Source: Chara braunii
Lineage: Eukaryota > Streptophyta > Charophyceae > Charales > Characeae
DNA: 37,372 bases
Direction of reading: 5' to 3'
Assembly (NCBI GenBank): GCA_003427395.1
Contig: BFEA01000176.1
Location: 170,077-207,448 of the forward strand
Position numbers and translations under genes: made by a program. Under the pieces are notes generated by a model. That model made no database searches. It saw nothing but the letters and a program-made list of their open reading frames with translations, and was not told where the DNA came from. Positions 28,830 through 37,372 of this stretch are shown here, one piece after another (positions within the stretch are counted from its first letter, which is position 1; each line of letters begins with the position of its first letter).

Positions 28830-31800
28830 CCCCTAGCCCTCGTAAACATGTACTACCAATCCCACAAAATTCTCAATTTGAGGGAGGGGTGGTTTACACA
28901 ACCACTACTCACCCAACTAAAAATTTTCGGCGACGTCGTTCAAAAAAAACTTCAAGAAACTCTCATTGCTACTTCGAAAAACATATCCAACCTAATTTAA
29001 GGCTAAGTGAAAATATTTTTTGTTTCTTTTGTTATCGTATTTCTTCCAGATTTAGATAACATGGCCACATTCTTTTTTTTTTCCCTTCTTGCTATGATGG
29101 TCGTTACAACGACTGTAACAGTGCCTATAGGCGAGGTGTAAAAGGCATGGTCACACTTGCACTTTGTAAATGCACGAAACAGCATTCGCGACCCTAGCCA
29201 TTTTGCTGCTGTTTTTTTTTTTTTTTTACTCGTCCTCCCAGGTTCGTCCCTGCGTCCTACTGGTACTTCCACAGTCAGAAGGCTTGGTATACTGATCGCA
29301 GGAGGATTGGACTGCATAGTTGGGCGAGGTATTGGTGGTTAAAAAAAAAATGCAACTATGCTAGGTTCTGGGCGTATACTAATTTTCATGACCACAATCT
29401 TGAAGTTATCTTAACTGTGCTTCATGACCATCTATGAGACGGACGAGATACAACATTTTCTTCTTCACTGTCTCTCCAAACTTCATCAGACGCAAGTTGC
29501 TCCAAAATTTATTCCAACCTATGCTCCTTGTCTTCTTTTATAGTTTTCCTAAAAACTACGATAACTAAACAAGCAACTACAAACCTATCCAATTGGCCTT
29601 TAGAGAGATACAACATGCAACACCGTAAACTGACAAGCGTTTGACCAAAAATGAAACACACTATACTATACTCATAGTTATCAAGCCTAATTTTTTAAAT
29701 CTTTCTTCGACTTGTCTTCAAGCACCAAGTTGATCTGATGATACACCATCAATACGGTCCCAACTATTTTCCCACTCAGCATAGGTACTAGTGGTTTAAG
29801 GTGTTTTTTCACAAATTATTTGGCGCATTGTAGCCTCTTCTTTAGGGCAGAGGTTCTCCGTTTTCAACTCTTACGACATTCAACCCTCTCTAGTCTACGC
29901 ACAATCTCAAATATCTTTCCCTTTTAAAAATAAGCCGCCCAAATTTCCCACAATCACATGAACTTCGTTTACATCACTCTAATCCACTTCCTAGATTTGT
30001 CATCTCAACAAGTCTTACTCCCTCGGTACGATCTTGTAAATAGAGCCCTCATCCATCTTGTTACTTGTCAATGTCATGCTTGGTTGGTCTTTCTCTTATT
30101 CCTTGTGCTTCTAATGCACATGTGCAAATCCTCCTCGCCGCTTTTCAACTTAGACGGAATAAACTCCTTCCTTCAATTTCTTTGCTTTTACCTTATTCCA
30201 CTTCTAAGGCATGACATAAGTTATATGAAGTTGGTACAATTAACTTATTTTATGTTATTTATATAGTGAACTGAAGGATAACAATATTGCACTCAAAAAG
30301 AGAGGATTTCATACCCGTCTTCTAACATTAGCAATATGTTTTTCTCCTGATTCGACAACCAATGACCAACCTTTTGTCAGTAGTTTAATTCCTATTTATT
30401 CAATCTCAAATATGTTTCAGAATCTTTTTTTGCCTCGATTTATGTGCTATTGAACTATTTTAACTTTTTTTATGATCATGTTAGTTACCGGGGATAACTT
30501 AAACCACCAATATTGCTAACGTCAGAAACCTCGGGGGTACCGGTAGTCCCACTGACGTCAAAAACTTCAAGGGTACTGGTAGTAAAGAGTGGAAAACCGA
30601 TCGAGCCTGAAAAAATAAAAAAATGCACCAAATCGCAACGGTAAATATTTAACGATTAAAATGATTTTCCTTTTTTTTTCCTAATATCTTTCCCTGAAAG
30701 TTCACGACCTAGTCTACGAACCCTCAAATTTGCAAACCTTTTGATGAATTCTTTGGAGCATAAAAAATCGACATAATTGCCGCTTGCAAATGGAGGGATT
30801 AAACCCGCCTGAGACAAATAGTGGTCGCCACCCTGTGCACAACCGAGCCCTAGCTCACCGGGCCGAGGGGTTGCGGCTGGCGGGGTGACCGATGGTTTAA
30901 TTCAAATGTGTTTAGGATGGGAAGGAGTAGGTCTCGCATCATATTTGTGAATTAATTTTTGGTTTACAGTCCTACCTTGACATCTATTTTTCCTAGTACG
31001 CCCCAATCCATTCCTGCGACCATATCAAAAGGTAAATTCACATTGGCAAACTTAAAGGTTTCGGCACCCAATGATCGATTCCTTCATGTTCTACTTAAGG
31101 GGTTAAGCGAGTCTCATACCCTTAATTATTTTCGTCAACCCTCCACAAATATTTCACCAACTATCGATGTCAAGCCCGAATGCCCTTGCATAACAATTTT
31201 TGCCAAAGCGCCGAGGTACCATTTCATTTTCTTTTTGGTTGGCGCTTCCGTCCATTGTGGTCCGGTAACCCGAAGCCCTAAAAGCGTAGCGTGTTAAGGA
31301 GGAAGCACCAGAGCCAATAACTGGGCCTTGTACTGATGGTTTCAACCCCTCAAAGTACTCGTCAAACTCTCATTGGGCAACTTGATACAGCTGACTCACC
31401 CGAATCTTAAATTTCATTTTTAAATGCAACTTCTACCTGTTTTACATGAGACAGACTATCCATCACTTCATATATTCTCACTTGCCTAATTTTTATATTT
31501 GCTATTACTGACTTCCTCAGTTTTCTTTTTCCAACAGCCAAGGTCTCACAAAAAGTGATCCATTCCACGTTTGCACCTATCACGAACCGCTAAACAAAAT
31601 GCTTAACAAAGTGATACTCAAATGAATATTGAAACCGCGGCCCTGACATGCACATAAGCACACAAAGACCTCTCATAGAAGGTCGACTAACCACTCCCTA
31701 TTGGTTATTTCATCCTCCGCCTTGACTTGCTAATGGGAAACATTCTCCTTTATACCTTTTTTTTAACACTAACCCTTACAAACCCCCAATAGAATGTTGC

Positions 31801-32012
31801 TGCTTCTACTGGTCACTCCCTCTTGCTTGTCGCTACCCTTGTTGTGGATGTGGATCCAACTGGCTACACCTCAGCCAGAAGGGAGATCCAACATCAACGC
31901 CATTAAGGTTCTATCAAGGGCCATACCTTTCCTGGAATTACCTTTCTAACAACCCGGGTGGGGTGAAAACCTCCTCGGACTATGAGATGGACACCAACCC
32001 TCCTTGGTGTGG
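28830..32012. other. Long AT-rich intergenic stretch, no gene recognised
   Basis: Open frames reach about 104 to 112 codons (for example minus 29003-29317, plus 29958-30266 and plus 30959-31297), but all lack known motifs. The 29958 frame is simply hydrophobic. TGGTTTAA-type sites lie at 28890 (TTTAC variant), 29792, 30499 (minus), 30893 and 31337 (TTTCA variant). No RNA gene was recognised. Confidence 0.45.
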
Positions 32013-32490
32013 CGCCTCTTACCAACCATTTCCTTCTTCTCGAGGTTTGAACCTTCCTCTTCAACCACCCCTCCCTCCTGGTACTCTCCTACAAGCCTCA
32101 ACGACATCATAATCCCCTCCCTTAAAATATTCATTATTATCATTATCTTCCATCTCTCTATACCTTCTGTAGTGAAAAGCGATCCTCACCTGACGCTTTT
32201 CGTAGGCCAAAAGGAACTGCCCAAGAGGCAAAACCCAATAGGCGATGGGGGCGCTTTTTACCAACTATTTCCTTGTTCTCGAGGTTTGAACCTTCCTCTT
32301 CATCCACAACTCCCTCTTGGTACTCTCCCACAAGCCTCAACGACATCATAATCCCCTCCCTTAAAATATCCATTGTCATCATCATCTTCCATCTCTCTAT
32401 ACCTTCTATAGTGAAAAGCGATCCTCACCTGACGCTTTTCGCAGGCCAAAAGGAACAGCCCAAGAGGCAAAACCCAATAGACGACGGGTG
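32013..32490. repeat. Tandem duplication, period 239 bp
   Basis: CGAGGTTTGAACCTTCCTCT starts at 32041 and 32280. The rest matches closely, including CAAGCCTCAACGACATCATA and CCATCTCTCTATACCTTCT. Each copy holds a perfect 8-bp hairpin GAAAAGCG/CGCTTTTC with a 12-base loop (32174-32201 and 32413-32440). Minus-strand frames with ILREGIMMSLRLVGEYQEG occur in both units, but 239 is not a multiple of three, so a continuous repeat protein is not encoded. Confidence 0.92.
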
Positions 32491-34978
32491 TCTATGGAGG
32501 ACTGCGATGGAGTAACATCGAATAGCCTCATGTTTGCGTAGAAGTACATATCAGTCGTAAGTGTTTGCTATGTTTTCTCTTTATGCGGGGGCTCTCTGGA
32601 CATTTGGAAGCATACAATGCTGCTGTCGCAACCTGTTGTTTCTTTTTTAACGTTTTAATATCATTTTTGCTACTGCATGCTAGGTGCTAGGCTCAGGTGG
32701 AACCTCACAACACCAAACCTATTCGGTTTTTTTTTTTTTTTTTTTTTTTTTTTGTATGGGCCTCAAAAAACGAAAAATTGCAATGTATCTTTCCACATTA
32801 TAAAGAAATAATTATTCTCATTTTGTACCTTTCACAAGCAATGGAGCGAGGCTTGTCATGGTGCGCTATTCTTTCTACCCTATCATTTCGCAATTCGACT
32901 TTTGTAGGACACATTTCGCTATTCACCCCACTCATAAAGAAGCAAATAATGGCTTATCTTAAGTTATAGCGCAAATTTCTTCACATTTTGCACGTTTGTC
33001 TAACCCCCTTGCATAAGAAAAGGGGACGGAGAGGGGAAGGGGATAGCCAAGAGGATAAGGGTACACGAAGAATGTGGAAGATGGTCCATGCTAAGGAGAA
33101 AATGGGTTGGGTGGGGGAAGCGGGGGGGGCTGGAAAATCGAAAGAAAAATGTTAAAGCAAAAGAAAGAAAAAAATGCTCAAAGACAGCTAGTGGTGGGAA
33201 AATAGGGCAAAACAAGCAATTTCCCCAAACTCAGCCCAACGGCTGCCGCCATTTATAAATCTCATCGGTGGTTTCCTTTCCGCCTTCCTAATAGGCTGAA
33301 GGCCCACCCAAGGGCAGCTATTGTCCCACTCGACAAAGGTACGAATGGTTTAGCAGGTGAAATTGCACAACCTAAGAATTACCTTGACAAGATATTGTTA
33401 CCCATAACAATGAGATGAATTGTATTTGACCATATCAATGGGACTGCTACAATATGTAACACAATGCGACAACCTTCTACTGATGAACAATGTAACCCAA
33501 ATTCTAGGTGGAGACAAGATAAACTACTGGGGGCTATCCATCTCCGACCTCAATAGTTGCTCTCCACACGGCTCTCCATCTAGTACCTCAGTGGTTAACT
33601 CTTCACAATAATTGCAAATGACAAAAGATGTATGTAGAGAGGAAAACTATACACTTCTTATTCGGGCAACACTTAAAAGCAATGATAATCAAGAGATGTA
33701 CGAAGATATACCTCATAAGACTCGAGAGTGAAAGAATGAGGGTTAACTTAAAAGAAAACGGTCTCAATAATAGGCCCTAATGCGTTTATGGCATTGAAGA
33801 AGGTTCACCAAAATGGACAAGGTGTCATGTAAGCATAGTGATGAGTATATTTATTTACACTAAAGAATGCCCTCATGAAAACATGCTCGACAGCTTCCTT
33901 CGCTGCCTGACCAAGAAAAGAATGGAACCCACCCCACCCCACCTTAAGGTACGGAGGTCAAAATGCCCTCGCATCACAATTAATTCACGTATAATACAAA
34001 TACCATAAATGTGCAAGCGTATTGCGAGGAGAAGATGGCCTATACACTCGTTTGGACCAAATGTTATACGACGTGCAATTGCCCGCAATAATATTGGTGT
34101 GATGGGATGCCTAAATATCATCACAGGGATGAAGAATGCTTATGCACATCATGATGACTGTAAGTGCATGCTCACCTATCTTAATAAATAACCAGCGGAA
34201 ATTTCATTGCGAATCGCAATATCGAGCGTATGGAGACACCTAAAATATCTTTATTTGACTTTCCAAACAAGAGTGGAAGTATTGGAACATTATCTCCTCG
34301 ATGTAAAAAACAAGAACAGAAGTATTCGAACATAATTTCCTCAATATGTTTAACAAGAGAATCTGCCTGAACTCATGCAAAATACCAATGAACAACTAAA
34401 TGTGTTATAAAGCACATTCAAAGGTGGCACTTGCATTCATTGAAAGGTCAAAGAACTAAGGACATATAAATGATATAAGCAAACTTAATAGCGAACTAAC
34501 AACCTGACAAGTATCAAGATGCTACCATTGGCATTTGATGAAATCAAAGCCTAACACGAAAGTTAAATTACAGACTTCCAAAAGGCATATATCTTCAGAT
34601 GGCTTTTTAAAATCATGCTCGTCTTCGGTTAAGACTGTGATACGCTCTCATCTCCAAAACTTGTGTGCATGATGAACAACTATCGAGATAAATGGCCACC
34701 ATTGCTCATATGTGTGATTGAGGGAATAATGACTTCTCCGAACAAGGTGCCCGCAAATTGTCAACCAGCTTCTGCAACATTTTGCAAATGCATAAGATCC
34801 GAGATGACAAGCTCCTTCGGCAAGTTATCGAACAAATTATCTTAATACAAAAAAAATATTAACCAACTTCGAGAGAGGCACTTACCCACACAACAATAAA
34901 GTGATACTTCAAGTGTGTTGGGTGTTCTCAGACCATGTGGTTGTCCTACCATATGGGGTGACGTCGCGTTGTGCTTGA
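32491..34978. other. Intergenic stretch, no gene recognised
   Basis: Holds a T26 run (about 32728-32753) and a TGGTTTAG-type element at 33346-33353 in the extended context AAAGGTACGAATGGTTTAG. A minus-strand 83-codon frame (33873-34124) and the plus-strand 60-codon frame opposite it are unassigned. Confidence 0.45.
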
Positions 34979-34979
34979 C

Positions 34980-35051
<72 letters not shown>
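34979..35051. repeat. (CT)n microsatellite
   Basis: About 35 CT dinucleotides with two TTT interruptions. It gives rise to a meaningless Arg-Glu repeat frame on the minus strand. Confidence 0.95.
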
Positions 35052-35052
<1 letters not shown>

Positions 35053-35059
35053 AATAAGG

Positions 35060-35709
35060 TCACTATGTAATTGACACCACGAGCAAGGGAGGAGAGGAGG
35101 AATAAGAAGGTCACACAACAATTGAGTGGGGGGAGGTCGCCCGATGGGCTTTCTCTCCCTCTCCATCGAAAGGGAATGAGGCTGGGAGCTGTGGAAAATT
35201 TCCACCCTACTCTGAAACTTTCCACCCTACTCTGAAACTAATGAAACGGTGTACGTCCTGAGAAAGAGAACTTACTCAAGCCTTGCATGAACCAAGTTTG
35301 GTTTATGGTCGTAATTAACTCGCAGTCTATCAACACAAACGACAAAAACAAATAAACAGTAGTTCAAACCGTATGAAGAGTGTTCTCACTGTTGGGACAT
35401 CCAATGTTTAATAATTATCCTGTTAACATAAAATTTACTTTATGTTAATAGGATATTGTGTATATTTATTCGAAAAATGACAATTTAAAAATAGATTTGG
35501 ATTAGAAGCTTGAACTTTTTTTTTATTCCTTAGATTGAGATTCCAAAGTTGAAGGTAATATTATTATTTTTTTCGAATAATAGAAGTCGTACAATATATC
35601 AAAAACCTGTATACTTTCAAAAATAAAAAAACTACTACGGTTGATACAATAATAGTGTCTTTCAAACAAGCAATAATGGGTCGCATGGTTCGCAACTGCG
35701 TAGCACGAC
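35060..35709. other. AT-rich intergenic stretch, no gene seen
   Basis: Includes a direct repeat of about 19 bp (TTTCCACCCTACTCTGAAA at about 35199 and 35218). There is no coding signal. Confidence 0.5.
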
Positions 35710-35782
35710 GAATGTGTTCGCCGCCCTTCTCGTTCGGCCGAACACGTTCGTCCGTTTGTGTGAACGTGTCAAGAACACATTC
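35710..35782. repeat. Nested, possibly branched inverted repeat
   Basis: Outer arms GAATGTGTTC (35710-35719) and GAACACATTC (35773-35782) are perfect over 10 bp. Inside lie the 12-bp palindrome GTTCGGCCGAAC (about 35732-35743) and an 8-bp perfect stem ACACGTTC (35742-35749) / GAACGTGT (35762-35769). A further hairpin CAGTTTC/GAAACTG follows at 35907-35926. Confidence 0.8.
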
Positions 35783-35993
35783 TCACCAACAGACGGGGTT
35801 CGCCTGAGCCAGTACCGGTTGCTGGCGAGGCTTTGGAGGGACCTGGGGGAACCCCGGTGGTTCTGTCGGCGACTGCAAGAATCTGGTTTGAGGGTGGCGC
35901 AAGGATCAGTTTCAAATTCGAAACTGTTCAGACTTGACCGCGCATGGCCCCGCGCTCCAGCTGCTGCCGCGTTCGACAGAGCTATCAGGTAAG
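35710..35993 (+). CDS. GC-richer island with an open frame and splice-donor-like end
   Basis: A plus-strand frame (35714-35992, 92 codons) covers a GC-rich patch and ends beside ATCAGGTAAG, a strong 5' splice-site match. The product would be Arg- and Leu-rich (ARLWRDLGEPRWFCRRLQES). The other strand is also open for 115 codons (35662-36009). No family is recognised. The patch is riddled with inverted repeats, which could explain openness on both strands. This is either a first-exon candidate or a structured non-coding patch, and I cannot decide between them. Confidence 0.2.
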
Positions 35994-36079
35994 ACACCTC
36001 GTCCTCCACGACCTGCTAGTCATCCTCCACATCCAACTCATCGTCCTCCTCCTTGCCCTCCACCTCCTCCATCTCCTCC

Positions 36080-37110
36080 TCGTCAAGTCCAATCGTCATT
36101 GCGTGGTTGCCTGGTCAGCACAAGCGATCTTTTTTTTTTTTTTTTTTTTAATCCACTTCTTTTTCGCCATCATCGCCATCATCGTATCTTCTTCTTCTTC
36201 TTCTTCGCCATCATTGTATCTTCTTTTTCTTTTTCTTTTTCTTCTTCTTCTTCTTCTTCTCTCCTCCTCCCCTTTCTCCTCCTCCTTTCGTCTTGTTCTC
36301 CTCTTCTCCTCCCCTTCCTCCCCCTACTCCTCGTCCCCAACTTTTGTCTTGTCACGTGGCTGCCACGTCAACACGAGGAAAATTTTTTTTCCCGCTTTTT
36401 TCTTAATTGTCTTCTTCTTCTTCCTCTTTAGTTCTTCTTCTTCTTCTTCTTCTTCTTCTTCTTCTTCTGTCCTCCTCCCTCTCCTCCTTTGGTAGACTTC
36501 CTCTTTTCCTCCTCCTCCTTCGTCTCCTACTTCTCCCTGAGTTCTATCATCGTCGTGCAGCTGTGAGGTCAGCATGCGCTACCTTCTTCTTCTTCTATCC
36601 TCCTCCCTCCCCTCCTCCTTTGGAAGACTTCCTCTTCTTCTCCTCCTCCGTCTCCTACCTCTCTGTGAGTTCTATCATCGTCGTGCAATTGCGAGGTCAG
36701 CATGCGCGACGCTTCTTTTTTAGTTTTGTTCAATCTTCTTCTTATTCTTCTCTTCTTTTTCTCTTTTTCTTCTTTTCTTCTTCTTCTCTTCTTCCTCTTG
36801 TTCATCTTTCCTCTTGTCCTCGTCCTCCTCCTCCATCTCCTCCTCTTCCCCAAGTTCCGTCCTCGTCGCGCGGCTGCACGTCAGCACACGCAACGCTTTT
36901 TTTTTTTCCATTGTTTTTAATCATCTTCTTCTTCAAATTGCCTTCTTCATCTTCTTCTTTTTCTTTTTCCCCTCTTCTTCTCTTTAACTTCTTCTTCTTG
37001 TTCATCTTTCCTCCTGTCCTCCTCCTCCTCCTCCTCCATCTCCTCCTCTTCCCCAAGCTCTTTCCTTGTCGCGCGGCTGCAAGTCAGCACGCGCGATGTT
37101 TTTTTTTTTT
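36080..37110. repeat. Composite array: GC-rich hairpin module in pyrimidine DNA, six copies
   Basis: A module of about 45 bp with the pattern TCNTCGTCGYGCGGCTGC, a short loop, then TCAGCACGCGCGA and a T run recurs with its TCAGCA (or TCAACA) at 36115, 36368, 36569, 36697, 36881 and 37084. Spacings are 253, 201, 128, 184 and 203 bases, filled with CTT/CCT/T-rich tracts. The last copy forms TCGCGCG (37069-37075) / CGCGCGA (37090-37096), with GCTG/CAGC nested. Other copies keep weaker versions. Long low-complexity frames run through (for example 36407-37126), but they are Ser/Leu/Phe artefacts of the repeat. Confidence 0.75.
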
Positions 37111-37321
37111 TTCCCGTTATTTTTAATCTTCCTCTTCAAATTTTCTTCACCTTCTTCTTTTTTTTCTTCTTCTTCTTCCTTTTCTTCTTCTTCTCCACTT
37201 CGTATCTCCTTCTCTTCTACCTCTCCTTTCGTCGTCTTCATCTCCTCCTCCTTTCGTCGTCTTCTTCTTCTCTCTTCCTCCTTTTGTCGCTTCGTCTCCT
37301 CCTCCTCCTCTCGTCGTCTTC

Positions 37322-37372
<51 letters not shown>
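37111..37372. repeat. Pyrimidine-rich microsatellites ending in (TC)n
   Basis: CTT, TTC and CTCC runs from 37111, then a perfect (TC)n from about 37324 to the window end. The array continues beyond the window. No coding content. Confidence 0.95.

Noticed and set aside
34842-35225. 127-codon minus-strand frame with Arg-Glu repeats
   Set aside because: The repeat is the translation of the (CT)n microsatellite at 34979-35051; the flanking residues have no known motif.
36407-37126. 239-codon plus-strand frame as a gene
   Set aside because: It is Ser/Leu/Phe/Pro runs translated from CTT/CCT/T microsatellites; overlapping frames on both strands are equally open.
1-37372. CRISPR array, bacterial operons, rRNA or tRNA genes
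   Set aside because: No regular repeat-spacer structure, no clustered ribosome-binding sites and genes, no rRNA core sequences, and no paired A and B boxes or cloverleaf recognised by eye.

Overview
The window looks like nuclear DNA from a large, repeat-rich eukaryotic genome. It is AT-rich, full of A/T homopolymers, microsatellites and decayed duplications, has two ambiguous bases (1455 and 1473), and contains no operon-like coding. The only protein remains I can name belong to one broken Ty3/gypsy (Metaviridae) LTR retrotransposon. Its Gag, protease and reverse transcriptase wording (a DDGSEMN protease centre; GYDQ and TPRG reverse transcriptase blocks) reminds me most of elements from streptophyte algae such as Chara. 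This is recollection of a family style, not a search result; a fungal or other plant-lineage host is not excluded.

Layout. 1-2500: AT-rich DNA with a 9-bp microsatellite and islands rich in CCCGGGC beside poly(A)/poly(T) runs. 2500-6325: no recognisable gene, but a ladder of tandem duplications with periods of about 169, 248, 44 and 38 bp. 6326 to about 14222 or beyond: the retroelement on the minus strand, with long repeats at both ends, a tRNA-Asp-like primer binding site at 12171-12188, then gag, linker, protease and reverse transcriptase, all broken. RNase H and integrase are missing. The upstream repeat carries an unrecognised 171-codon reading frame preceded by a good 3' splice-site signature.

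14.4-18.5 kb: a 287-bp tandem duplication, a seven-unit 54-bp minisatellite, and then a dense run of short inverted repeats (hairpins) with unrelated stems from 16.6 to 17.4 kb, continuing more loosely to 18.3 kb. 18.5-35.7 kb: mostly AT-rich intergenic sequence with a four-copy dispersed family of about 105 bp, several 16-304 bp duplications, more fold-back sites, and an over-represented octamer TGGTTTAA in a longer shared context. 35.7-36.0 kb: a GC-richer island with a nested fold-back. 36.0 kb to the end: a composite array in which a GC-rich, hairpin-forming module occurs six times in CTT/CCT/T-rich pyrimidine DNA, ending in (TC)n.

I see no convincing intact host gene, tRNA, rRNA or CRISPR array. 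Open frames outside the retroelement are short, unsupported or low-complexity; I list only those that stand out. The least explained structures are the hairpin-dense segment, the hairpin/pyrimidine array at the end, the TGGTTTAA-containing short element, and the reading frame carried in the LTR-like repeat.
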